This document shows positions 47,501-59,100 of a DNA stretch of 64,000 bases, in pieces. Every line of letters starts with the position of its first letter. Position 1 is the stretch's first letter. This DNA is from Chamaelirium japonicum (Eukaryota; Streptophyta; Magnoliopsida; Liliales; Melanthiaceae): contig OX393549.1 in NCBI GenBank assembly GCA_947650365.1, positions 29,541,209-29,605,208 on the forward strand, read 5' to 3'. The position numbers and the translations under genes were made by a program. The notes beneath the pieces were generated by a model that worked only from the letters and a program-made list of their open reading frames with translations, made no database searches and had not been told where the DNA came from.

Positions 47501-50500
47501 TCTAAGTGTATGCGGACTCTAGTGGAACAACCTAGAGAGGGGTTGAATAGGTTTATCTACAATTTCACAATTCCATTTACCACATCAATGAACTAGAGCA
47601 ATCGAAGGTTCTCTCTCCACACATGGGGCTCAATTAACTCTACGTTCGGCTTACGCAATTCAGGCACAAAATGATCTTATATAGGCCTTGGAGACCTCAC
47701 ACAAAACAACAAAAAGATCTACTCAAAAACTGATTCAAAACAAAAAAAATAGAGACCTCCTGATCGATGATCGATAAGATCAATCTAGGTTGTGTGAACG
47801 ATCGATTGTTCATCTCAGACAAAGAACCCAAAAGCTAATCACTGAAAATATTGATTTGACCATTCGATTTAAGCGATCATGGGTTCAATCTTTCAACCCA
47901 GTCAAAAATCATTTCTGCATTCAGAAGAAATTTTGGCTCGATTGGTCAATATGACCGATCGTTAGTTCAGTCATGTATATTAATCAACAACCACTTGACA
48001 AATTATAAAGATTTCAAGTGTGATCGATTGTATATTTAATCTTAGCACCGAAACCAAAATTGAGAGGGGGAACTATCCAAAAAAATTTGTAAAATCAAGT
48101 GAACCCTTCAAATAAAAAATGCAACCTTTTGGCCTAAAATAGTTCAAAAAAATTGTATGAGCATATGTACATAACGAAAATATGCCATCATCTCAAATAT
48201 GCATGCAATACATGATTTCAAACAATATTTTAAGAACGATTTTATACAATTCATGCTATCGTTGCAAAACAAAGGTTTAAAACACGGGTATAAGTACCGA
48301 TATTGCTGGCCGAGTCGTACTGGCCGATGCGGATCAGTATGAACCGGTACCGGTCTATTGTTTTTTTTTTCAAAAATTTAAAAATCCAAACTTGTTTTCT
48401 ACTAGGGTATAGGCTAAAGGCACTTTTTCTATGATACGTGGTCAAATGTCTTCTAGCCTTTATTGGGAAGCAAAAATATGACAATGATGATTTTAGGAAT
48501 AAGAGGTTGAATTTAATTGGTGAATTGTTTGCAAGGAATAAAATGCGATTGTTTTCAACATACCCAAACATTAAAGTAGCTATTATTTCTCAATAATTGT
48601 ACTTTCCTCATAAAATATTTTTTAGAACCATGCTGGCTGAGTGTCTCGACAATAGACTCTCGATAAGATGGAGTACTCTTTAGGCTAAAAAGAGATGTTT
48701 AGACCCGAATATTTCAATGGTCAAAATGCTATTGTAGTAGTCAATGTTCACCAAGGATAATACAACCAAAATGATTCCTTGGTCATGAACAGGGCTTTAT
48801 TAGAGCATGACATGTATTGTACAAAACATGTTAGGGGTTACAAAGCTGATGTTACTAGACGTTTGAAGCCAATGGTAAAGATAGTTTTGGAAACATGTAA
48901 AGCGAAAAAAGACATGTTGACAGTCTATAAACACTCATACGGGCCAGTACGCTTGAGTTCAACTTGGTATCAATTTCTTAATTTTTATATTTTTTTTTTA
49001 AAAATTTATTATAAAAGGCCGGTATTGGTTTCGGCTGAACTGGCTGATACAACTCGATCCAGGGCCGACCGGTACCGATACCCATATTTTAAACCTTGCT
49101 TCACAATGGGAACAATAACTTAGAAGGGTGTCCAGCCTTTTCCAAAGGTCACCAAACAAAAACACATTGCCTAACTACACAACTATCAAGAATTTGAACT
49201 CTCGAATATTAGATCTATGTTACATTTGCACCTCACCACAAAACCCTATGGCTCCACGCAATACGTTGCTTGCTTCCAGAATTTGCCACGGTCGAGGAAT
49301 TCGCTAATCTTTTTCTTCTTATTTTCTTCTTTATTTCTTTTGAATCTCTTTATGTCCGGTATCTTTTGCATTTTTGGCGAATTTAAATTGTACTTGTGAT
49401 CTTTTTTGGCTTGACCTATTGATATACGACATAAACCACCAACAAAAATACATCAAAGCTTTCTCCACTTATATATTGCAAACAATTTTGAAGATTTAAA
49501 AGAGTACACAACCCTTGCTTTGGTGCATCATAGGCCATCTTAATGAAGGTTCGCACTTCGCACCATGGTTATATCTTCATTTATTAATCTGCATCATCTT
49601 GAAAAGATTTTGTCTGTCATTAATCATTATGTATACAAGTGTTCACATATTCATGTCCAAGTATTTTATATCCTCTCTCTCTCTCTCATATCTTGTGCCT
49701 TGTGTTTTTTTAATCTTCCATGATATCCCAAGTCTCATCTTTAATATTTTGTCCCTTGTGTTTCTTTCATCTTCCAGGACATCCCAAGCGAATTGGCATT
49801 GAATATCAAACTTCAAACTTTAGATTTGGGAAACAACCTAATCGAGAATTGGTCAGGCATAAAGGTACATTACTTATAGAATGATTCTCTTTATGCTTTT
49901 CTCTCGAGGAATTTTATTAACAGATGACATATAACTTGCGACTGGTCTTGTTAATACATCGCGGTGAAATGATAGGTCCTCTCTTCAATGCACCACCTGA
50001 AAAGCCTCAACTTACAAGGAAATCCTATTGCGGAGGAGGATAAATTAGCTAAGAAGGTGATATTTTTCCCTTGATCATATACTTTTTAAAAATCCTGGCT
50101 CATCTATGAAGGAAGCAAGTGTAGTTTTCTCCTTTTTCCTAAATGTTACCCAGGTCAAAAAATTAGTGCCGAACTTGCGGATATTCAATGGTAAGCCCAT
50201 CGAAAGGAGCAACACGAGAGAGAACATCATCGGAGAAGACACCTTGATTCACAGCAAGGATGAGTCTCCAATCCATGATGCCTCTGATGTTGAAGCAGAG
50301 AGAGGTGTGAAGAAGAGGAAGCCCAAAATAGATGCGAAAGTCTCAGGGCGAAGGATGTCGAAAAGATCCAGCGAGGAAGTTGGTGCCCTTCCTCGTTCCA
50401 GCAATGTTGAAGCCGGAAAGAAAACCGAGGGTAAAGAATCAAAAGGAAGTGCAGATGTTCGCGAGAAAAACATCTCAATTCCAGATGACGATGAGTTCAC

Positions 50501-50822
50501 CCATATTGATACTGATGTGAGATCGGTGAAGAAGAAATTAAAGAGGAAACCTGAGAACAGAGAAGAAAGCATTTTTGGGGGAATCGACGATGTGGAAACT
50601 CCCATATTGGATCTCATTCTTTCTGGCAAGACCCTTGGAGACTCGGGCAGGAAGAAGACAGACCAGGAAGCTGTTCCCGATGCAAGAATCGATAGTGGGT
50701 TGGTCATTGATCATACCAGAAATAAGGCGGCCAAAACTGTAGGCACTGGTCGCTCGGCGGTTCAGCTCCTGTCTCCGGTCTTAGATGTTGGGATGGGGGG
50801 CCCATCAACATGGGTGGATTAG
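44565..50822 (+). CDS. Leucine-rich-repeat protein with basic C-terminal tail, 10 exons, 466 aa
   Basis: Exons 44565-44663, 44795-44866, 45058-45150, 45677-45758, 45894-45950, 46842-46906, 47132-47227, 49778-49864, 49976-50056 and 50154-50822 have GT-AG borders and join in frame to 1,401 nt. Residues ~20-240 are SDS22-type leucine-rich repeats, e.g. LEKLDISSN, LKWLSVVENKLESLKGIECL, LRALILNDNNISSI, LNTLVLSRNPI, LQTLDLGNNLIENWSGI, LKSLNLQGNPI. An LRR-cap-like KLVPNLRIFNGKPI follows at ~247-260. The tail is charged, with two nuclear-localisation-like clusters, KKRKP at 297-301 and KKKLKRKP at 370-377. It resembles the plant LRR protein group of Arabidopsis AT5G22320, whose function is not known to me. 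The ATG used gives MTRLTLEQVS, as in that group; an upstream in-frame ATG exists but is less likely. Intron 7 (2.55 kb) holds a hAT-like element. No lesions were seen. Confidence 0.9.
47228..49777. other. LRR gene intron 7
   Basis: Donor GTATGT, acceptor CTTCCAG. 47490-47560 has ACAACCTAGAGAGGGGTTGAATAGG, an LTR-type motif. It contains the hAT-like element below and AT-rich DNA. Confidence 0.6.
48270..49098. mobile_element. hAT-like non-autonomous element in LRR intron 7
   Basis: The left end CAAAGGTTTAAAACACGGGT pairs with the inverse of CAAGGTTTAAAATATGGGTA. Both arms carry GGTACCGGT and GGCCGA motifs. The flanking 8-mers do not match well, so the superfamily call rests on the TIR alone. 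Confidence 0.6.
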
Positions 50823-51504
50823 TTAAAAACTGAGCCCAAAATCACGCAGATGGTCTACCAGCTGCTTCGCTGCCACTCTTTGGATAAGTAGCACTGGTCG
50901 CTTGGCGGTTTCCTGCTGTTTCATCATTAGTCCTTTACCTAAAATGCATTCTAAGCTTCTGTGTTAAATTGCCTGATAGTTTGTATTGCTGTGGAATGTT
51001 GCTGCTCTATGGCTGTCTGGTGTCTGGTCCATGTCGGCAATCCTGACACAAATATGTAATAGTAGTAGGTCGGGATATCTGTTAGAATGTTTGTTTGCTG
51101 CAAATTGTGAAGCTCTGTCTCTCTCTCTCTCTCTCTCTCTCTAATTGCTGCACATTGTGAAACTCTCTCTCTGTCTCTCAGAAATCCAGTCATGGTCAGA
51201 GTTGTCAACTAGAGCTGATGAGGAGGGGAGGGTAATTTTCATCAATAATTCCATAGTAATTTGCAAAATTTGTAAAATAACTCATTTGATAAGTTGATTG
51301 TTTTTCAATAACCTTAACCCGTATTCCATATACTATTTTGCTTTCAGTTTTCACAGGGCTCTCTCAAAAAAAAAAAAAAAAAATTCGAACGGCCAACACA
51401 TTAATCAAAGTCTTGTACTCCCGAACATTTGGAGACATGAGAGTTGTGCTTCTTTGGTCTAGTGGTAGAACAGTAAATATTGGTTTAACCCGGTTTTCTC
51501 CGGT
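50823..51504. other. LRR 3' flank
   Basis: Presumed 3' UTR, a CT tract at 51117-51142, and an A tract at 51366-51383 that may be a retroposon tail. At 51448-51475, GCTTCTTTGGTCTAGTGGTA resembles the 5' half of a tRNA-Gly, but no matching 3' half is present. Confidence 0.5.
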
Positions 51505-52298
51505 CTAGTTTGGTTCAAGCGAGTAGAGGGTTTTTTTTTTTTTTCTTCTGGGTTCCCAAGGGGAGCTTGACTGACATTTCGGCTCCTGTGTCAGGCTGAC
51601 CTCCTGCACGTGCCCGGTCTCTTCCCCGCACGTGCCCACCACCCCCAACGCGCACCCCCCTACCAGCACCGTCGCGAACGGCACCAGGGTCTCACCGGTG
51701 TACCAGTGCCGCTCCACGGCCTCCGGCTCGACACGTTCACCGCCCGCCGCCCGGACGGGTCGGTCACGATCCAGCTCAGGGTCAGCTCATCGGGCGACAC
51801 CACCGGTTGCTCCCCCGCCGGATTTGGGTCCTCCCGGTCGAGGCCGTCGATCTGGAAGGGCGAACCGCGGAACCATGGCGTGGAGGTGTCGGTCTCCACG
51901 ACCCTGGAGATGATGGGGAAGCCCGCGTAGTAAAGATCGACGGCCGAGATCAGTTTGGTGGGTAGCCTCGCGGCGGCGGCGGCGTCGGTCGGACCCGAGC
52001 AGGGGGAGGGGAAAGGGTAGGCGTCGGAGAAGAAGGACCGGTGGGAGTTGGGGAAGGAGGAGATGAGGTGGAGGAGGGGCGGTTGGCGGAGGGAGGGCCA
52101 GGTGGAGAGGCAGAGGTCGCGCCAGAGGTCGTGCTGGGAGGAGAGGGAGCGGATGTGGGAGAAGGCGCAGCTGACGGACGCCAGAGTGGGCCCGTCCAGA
52201 CGGCGGAGTGCCTGCGTCAGCACGTCGGGATGGAGGTCTTCTATGGCGGCGGCGGAGGAGGAGGAGGAGGCTGGGCGGTCTGCGATGCCAGCCCGCGA
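51505..52298 (-). pseudogene. F-box protein (At2g27310-like), start codon lost and frameshifted
   Basis: On the minus strand the frame encodes DLHPDVLTQALRRLDGPTLA and SSQHDLWRDLCLSTWPSL (F-box), then HRSFFSDAYPFP, STPWFRGSPF and LSWIVTDPSGRRAVNVSSRR. This is the pattern of a plant F-box family whose members act as substrate adaptors of SCF ubiquitin ligases. The frame breaks after NVSSRRP near 51722 and continues in another frame as VERHWYTGETLVPFATVLVG to CGEETGHVQEVSLT, ending at 51505. Upstream there is no ATG between an in-frame TAA near 52334 and the F-box. ATCGAATCG at about 52298 sits where ATGGAATCG would be expected. Two independent lesions make a functional product unlikely, though sequencing error cannot be excluded. 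Confidence 0.75.
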
Positions 52299-52947
52299 TT
52301 CGATGGCGATGAAAGCGAGGAATTGTTATTTTTGGACTTTTTTGCTAAATCGCAGTGAGGACGGACGGACGGACTGGGGTTGAAGTTTGAGGTTTTTACC
52401 GAAATGGCCACAACTCTCAACTATTGTTGAGAATGGGTCAGGTTGCTTTTGGCTTTACCAAAATGACCATTGAAACTCTTTGGGACCAAAGTACCCTTTT
52501 ACTAAAACCCTACCTTCCATTGAGTCTCCCTTCACTTCCCTCATTTGGACGGCGGCTTCCTCCACCTCTTTCGACGGTAAGCATTCAACGACGACTGTGG
52601 GACAACCGGCCACCCATTTCAACGGTGATCATCAAAGCCCGTGAGTCTTCCTTCACTTCACCCCTTTCGACGGCTCCTACACTTCACCCCTTTCAACGAC
52701 TCCTATACTTCACCCTTTTCAACGACTCTTCATTGTACCATTTGATTACTTTATGATTTCATTAACAACAACAACCAATCGAGAAAAAAGAACGAAATCA
52801 ACAAAAAGTGGTTGAATATTAACAGCACATTTTAGGACGAAAAATGAACGAAATTGATAAAATTGGCTATTCATCATTATGGTTAGGACGAAAAAGGAAT
52901 GAAATCGACAAAATTAGCTGAATATATATTATATTGGTCGTGATGAG
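52299..52947. other. F-box upstream region and tandem-repeat unit A
   Basis: 52391-52740 is unassigned (repeated ACTTCACCC.TTTC.ACG). From about 52787 begins a ~260-bp unit (CACATTTTAGGACGAAAAA, AAATTGGCTATTCATCA, TTGGTCGTGATGAG) that is interrupted by Cassandra and repeated at 53807-54062. Confidence 0.55.
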
Positions 52948-53689
52948 TGTGACGACCAAGATCCAATAGGCCAATAGCTAAGAGCCAAGACTCCTGAGGC
53001 GGGAATGCCAAGATGGATGAGGTGAGGTGAGGTGTACAAGGCCATGAGTTAGCCCCACATCGCTTGGAGAGAAGGAGATCCTGAGCTACTTATATAATTT
53101 CCCCTCCCAAACATAGAAGACGCGTTTTAAAACCGTGCGCCGCTACGGAATTCATAAGAACTCCGTAGTTAAGCGTGCTCGGGCGAGAGCAGTACTAGGA
53201 TGGGTGACCCCCCTGGGAAGTTCTCGTGCGGGCACGGGCAAAGCGGACAAAATCTTGTGTGTTTGGGGCGGATGTTACAAAATGGTATCAGAGCCGGTTC
53301 TCCTCGCTATGGGGGGGTCTAACCCTACACGAGGACGTGTAGCCCTAAGGGGGGTGGATTGTGACGACCAAGATCTAATAGGCCAAGAGCCAAGACTCCT
53401 GAGGCGGGAATGCCAAGATGGATGAGGTGAGGTGAGGTGAGGTGTACAAGGCCATGAGTTAGCCCCACATCGTCTGGAGAGAAGGAGATCCTGAGCTACT
53501 TATATAATTTTTCCTCCCAAACATAGAAGACGCGTTTTAAAACCGTGCGCCGCTACGGAATTCATAAGAACTCCGTAGTTAAGCGTGCTCGGGCGAGAGC
53601 AGTACTAGGATGGGTGACCCCCCTGGAAAGTTCTCGTGCGGACACGGGCAAAGCGAACAAAATCTTGTATGTTTGGGGCGGATGTTACA
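52948..53689 (+). mobile_element. Complete Cassandra TRIM retrotransposon (742 bp)
   Basis: Two near-identical LTRs, 52948-53279 (332 bp) and 53360-53689 (330 bp), start TGTGACGACC and end GGATGTTACA. The 80-bp internal part begins with TGGTATCAGAGC at 53283, a primer-binding site for initiator-Met tRNA, and ends with the purine tract AAGGGGGGTGGAT before the second LTR. There is no coding sequence. Each LTR has TATATAA and carries 5S rRNA-derived sequence, which defines the Cassandra family. The clearest LTR difference is one extra GGTGA repeat in the 3' LTR, balanced by a short deletion, plus a few substitutions. Confidence 0.95.
53140..53232 (+). other. 5S rRNA-derived domain of the Cassandra 5' LTR
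   Basis: It contains the 5S internal promoter elements: A box AGTTAAGCGTGCTCGGGCGA and C box AGTACTAGGATGGGTGACC, followed by CCTGGGAAGTTCTCGTG. The first ~30 nt of 5S rRNA are diverged, so it is not a 5S gene. A second copy is in the 3' LTR at about 53560-53652. Confidence 0.9.
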
Positions 53690-54070
53690 AAATCTAGTAT
53701 GTATTGGTCGTGATGAGTCTAGTATGTATTGGATATGTATGATTAATTTTTGGTATCAAATTTGGTATTGTTGAGTTTTGATATTGTGATTCTATGCTTA
53801 AAATAGTAACATCACATTTTAGGATGAAAAAGTGATGAAATCGATAAAATTGGCTATTCATCAATATGGTTATGACAAAAAAGGAACGAAAACAACAAAA
53901 TTAGGTGAATATTAGCATCACATGATCTAAAAGTTTAAAAGAAAAATATAAATAATAATTGTTAGTCGTGATGAGTATTTTGTATTGGTTACATATGATA
54001 AATCTTTGATATCAAATTTTATATTGCTGAGTTTTGATATTGTGATTCTATGCTAACAGAGATTTGAAAT
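53690..54070. repeat. Tandem repeat upstream of the MULE transposase
   Basis: 53690-53806 completes unit A (TTGAGTTTTGATATTGTGAT) and 53807-54062 is unit B of a ~260-bp direct repeat. TCTAGTATGTATTGGTCGTG is an extra short duplication next to Cassandra. Confidence 0.75.
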
Positions 54071-56156
54071 ATGGATTCAACATTACCGATACTTTGTTGT
54101 TACGATGGAGAATTGTTATATTTGAAAGAAAAGTACGAGTACAGGGGTGGAAAAACTAAAAGTATCATTTTATCTACAAAATCGAATTTTGACTATCTTC
54201 TTCAGGAAATTTATAAGATTACAAATGATAGTCTCAAAGAGTATGAAATCATAATGAAGGTTTTATATCCAACTACACTTGCATGTCCTCCTACCGAAAT
54301 TGTGGATGATAATGATGTTGCAGTATTTATTGCCCATAATATCCGAGCCAATAATAGCAATGTCCCATTGCTGATAAGCAGAGTGCTGAAAAATCCGGGA
54401 TCTATTAACAGGTCGATTAAAATCGAACCACTCGGTAGTAAGAGGAAGTTGAAAGAAACGACACAGGTGTCTCGTAAAACACATTGTGTAGTTACCCCTC
54501 CCGTTGACTTAAAAAATATATCGACATCATCGGAGCTTCATTGTTCGATATCGTCATCATTCGGTGTTGGAGATTTGCATACGGATGAAAATACTGATAT
54601 TAATTATGGCAAGGATTTCAGTTTTGTACCATGTACACTAGATGTCAGTCAAGATGTCAGTCAACGTATTGAGTACAAGAGTGTGGAGAAACCTAAAGAC
54701 AACCCTTTATTATTTGACATTGTTATGAATGACAGAAAGTATGAATAATTTTTCTCATTATCTTCTGTTGTAATTTCGATGATTAATTAGTTCATGTATT
54801 TATATGTTTTTAAATAATATATGCCCAGTAAGATGAATACAGATGATGATCATAATGGGTCAAGAAGAGATGTAAAATTATCTATAGATCTTAATCTAGA
54901 AGCCTGCTGGTTGTGATGTATTGGATGAATTATTCATTGACACTGCTGCGGATATGGTAGTATCTCCAAAGCACACTCAACAGAATAGTCAGCTGAAGGA
55001 TAAGAATATTATCTGTAAGCAAGAAGGAAGTATGACTGAAAAACAAAGAAGGAAGAAAGAAGTACCACTGAGACATAGTCAGAAAGAGTGTTTTGCCAGC
55101 AGTAGTTGGATGGAAAACAATGTACATAAGTCTTCAATACCTGATTCTATTATGGTTTATGAAGACAAATACGTACTTAACGAATTCCCTATTGCTGTTG
55201 AAGTAAAAGATGATTATCAACAACTTTATCCTAATAAGATATTTATAGATAAAGACACATTGATCAAGATGGTACAGGAGAATGCTTTATTTACAAACAC
55301 TGAGTACAAGGTGATGAAGTCCAGCAGAACAAGATATTTATTAAAATGTAAAAGAGAAAATTGCAGTTGGAGATTACGTGCAAGTAGACAAAAATGGTTT
55401 GATGTTTTCAAAATTACTTTCCTAGGCCTACACAACTGCTCATTGCCGCAGCGTGGAATTGATCATCGATAAGCTACAAGCAAGTTGATATGTGATTTTG
55501 TGAAAGCTCGAATAGAAGCACATGTATTGTACTTTCCCAAAGCAATTATATGTGATGTGCAACAAGAATTTGGTGTGCAGATCACTTATCGAAAAGCATG
55601 GCTAGCAAGGAAGATGGCAATTACTCTTTTAAGAGGCTCATACGAGGACTCGTATGTAATTCTTCCAGCATATTGTCATGAAGTTGCACAAAATAATCCT
55701 GGAACCATCACTAATATTTTAAGGGAAGGAGACAGATTTAAGACTGTTTTTATAGCTCTTGGTCTATGTTTACGTAGTTTTCAAAGACAAAATCTAAGAC
55801 CAGTAATAGCCGTTGACGGATCTCATTTAAAAGGCAAGTACAAAAGTACTTTATTTATTGCTACCACTTTGGATGGAGATAATCGTATATTTTCCGTGGC
55901 TATTGGAATTGGTGAATCTTAGAACAATGAAAGTTAGAATTGGTTCTTGACATATTACGGGACAACTTGGGTCAAGTTAATGATTTGGTTATTATATCCG
56001 ACCGACACAAGGCTTTATTGGCTTAAGTTCCTATTATGTTTCCGGATGCTGTACATGGTTATTGTGCGTTTTATATTTCGCAAAACATGTATGCCAAATT
56101 CAAACAACAAAGATTATACTCTTACTTTTATATAGCTACAAAGGCAACAAGAGAAT

Positions 56157-59100
56157 AGAGCTTCTCTCTCTAGAACCAGAGCTTCTCTCTCTAGAATTTT
56201 GGGAGATCTTGGCGTCCATCTCTCCTCCCATCTGGGGGTGGAGATGAAGCCCCCCCAAGGCCCAAATCTCAATCGGCTTCTAGAAGAGAAGGCAGGGAAG
56301 GCAGGGAAGGCAGAAGATGATCTTTCCCCCCGTGTGTCTAGATCTGTTGATGTTAGGGAGGAGGGTGAGACTCGGTTGGACCATGAGATACCTCCTCGTG
56401 CTCCGACCATAGTAGATTTTATTAAGGCGGGCTGTAAATCTCATGCAAAGGGGCGAGGAGGAGGCACAAACTATTCATCTTCTTCTTCTGGTGGTGATTT
56501 GCATGGCTCGGGAAATAGATCCGTTGGAATAGAGTCCAGATCTGATGGAATGGATCCAAGATCTCGTGTGGATGCTTCTTCTCCAGCTCAATCTCAAGAT
56601 GGAAGGGGATTGGGACCAGAATCTGATGGTCCGGGGTCCTTGGGAGCTTCGAGTTCCAGATCTGCCGAAGCGGTTGACTCCAGATCTGCTGCAGATGGTG
56701 ATAGGCCGTGCACTGTGGTGGAGCCTTTTCCCCCTTTGATTTACACCCCCCATAGTCCGCGCCCGAGTGCTAGTGCCGGTTCCCCGAAGTGTTTCTCTTT
56801 TGCTGCTGTAGTGGGGAGTAAAGCAGGCCAGGTGCTTGACGAAATGCCGTTGAAGGGTAATTTTACTGAGCAGGTACCCACTGCTATGCAGCATGGTATG
56901 GAACAGCAAGGGCTCCCGGTGGGTGATAAGGTTGATGGAGCAAAGCCTATAAGGAGCTCGGTGCTCCGCTTCATCCCTCCTACTTTGGTCGGGGATCGCA
57001 AGATTGCTGTTTGCCCTGTGGAGGAAGTGGAGAAAAATCAAAGCTTGTGGGCTCTAACTTTGGTCGGGTATGTGTTGGGCAGTCGTCCTTATTATCAGCA
57101 TCTTAAGACGAGAGTTAGCAATCTTTGGAAACCGAAATGGAGTTTGGAGATCTTTTCTAGAGAGAAGGGGATTTTCCTGTTCCGGTTTGGTCTTATAGTG
57201 GATTTTGTCAGAGTATTGGAAGGTGGACCATGGCACATTGCAGGGAGACCTATGGTGCTTAAGAAGTGGGCCAAAGGACTGAGTTGTGAACAGGACTTGC
57301 TAACCCATATTCCGATTTGGGTTCGGTTCCCTAATCTGTTAGTGGATTTGTGGTCGGAAGAGCTTCTGAGTCGGATGGGCAGTATAATTGGCAAACCTTT
57401 ATATATGGATCAAGCCACCACTGAGCTTTCTCGGGTAAGCTATGCTAGGTTTTGTGTTGAAATAAGCATAGATGCCTCTCTTTCTTTGAAGGTTGAAGCC
57501 CGTGATAGCAAAGGTAATGTGTTATCCATCCAACCGGTTGTTTATGATTGGAAACCTTCCCGTTGTAGGGCTTGTCGGTCCTTTGCTCATTCTGAGAACG
57601 AATGCACGGATCACCCTAAAATTTCCAATGAGTGGAAAAGTTTTGAGTGGCGACCGAAGGGAATTAATATTCCTACGAATGTCAGGCCTATATCTGGAAC
57701 GCAAGGGTCCACTATGCCTGTTCGGCCGGACCCGGGTCAATGGACAAAGGTCGTGAATGCTAGGAGTAAAGGTAAATCCACCTCTATCCCTTGTAGCTCA
57801 AACCAAGGGAGTGGTTCACACTTCGCAGCTCTAGGGACCCTGGATGGTGTTGATGGGAGTGGAGATACTTGTAATCAAAGGGATGGGTCTATTGATGTAG
57901 ATGCAATTCTTGGTACGGATGCTGCAGTAGTTGCTGTTGGGGCAGACTGTGCTAATGTTACACAGCCTGTTGGGTGCGGAGGGGGCTATGTTACGCATGC
58001 AAATGTGGTGCAGTCTGCCACAACTGATGCTGTTGCGCCTGATTTCAGCACCGCTGTGGCTGCAGATCCTGGTGGCGCTTCACGAGTTGGTGTTGCTGCT
58101 GAGGCTGTCATTGTTGGTGTTACACCCGAGGTGGAGAGTGTAGGTGATGGTGCTACTGATGCTGCTGAAGATGGTGAGGCTAATGCTGCTGTTACGCAGG
58201 AGGTTCAGGTAGAGAATGCTGATGTTACGCAGGCTGTAACGTGGCAATTGGGTGCTGTTACAAGGCCTGATGTCACATTGGTAGAGGATGCTGTTACGCA
58301 AGGTGTGGCTGATGGTGAGCGTCAAGGTGATGCTGCTAATGATGATGTTACGCTAGCTGCTGGAGCAGAGGTTATTACGCAAGCAGAGGATGCTGATGTG
58401 CGTGAGGGGGATGCTGTTACACAACAAGAAACTGCTATTCTTGCTGCAGCAGATGATGGTTTTGGAGCTGTTACGCAAGTTGATGATGCTGATATACATT
58501 CAGAGGCAATTATTACGCGAGTAGAAATCATAGCCAGTAAGGGGGGAAAACCGATTGACAAACCCCTTGCTAGTGGGCGTTGGGTTTCTACTGGAAGTGC
58601 TATGAAGCTAACTGGTCGACGGAACTTACGAGAAGGAAGTCCCAGTGTTACTATTCCTGCTCTTCAACGAGCCCATCGAAAAGCTGTGGCCCAGAGTGCG
58701 GCGGGGGTGTCTGGTGGGCAGGCACCAGGTATTATTCAGGATTTCTGTGCTGAAGATGGAGAGATTCTGAATAGAGAGGAGGAAGCCGGAGGTGTTCATT
58801 ATCCTCTGGATTCCTTTGAACAGTTTACGAAGCTGCCTCCCCATCTTGCCAACTTTCCCGCTATTCTCACCATACCGAATCCAGCACTTGAATCGACGTC
58901 CCGAGCTAAAGGATCTTGGCCCAAGGGTCAGTCTGATAGGGTTACAAGGAGTAGGGGGGCTAGCTAATGCTGTTAGATCTATGCTACGTTTGCTCTTGGG
59001 TTTGTCTTAATTCTAATACTTAGACTTAAGTGTTGTGAATTTCCTCATGTCCGGGGGCTACCATGTCGGTCTGTTCCCCGAGCGATGAGTTAGGGCTTCG

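Noticed and set aside
51448..51475. tRNA-Gly gene
   Set aside because: Only the 5' half with the A-box-like TGGTCTAGTGGT is present; no T-arm or acceptor partner follows.
53140..53232. A true 5S rRNA gene
   Set aside because: The 5' third of 5S is missing or diverged, and the sequence lies inside matched LTRs with PBS and PPT, so it is Cassandra.
57054..58844. Minus-strand ORFs within the LINE ORF1 region
   Set aside because: They are antisense shadows of the 922-codon frame.
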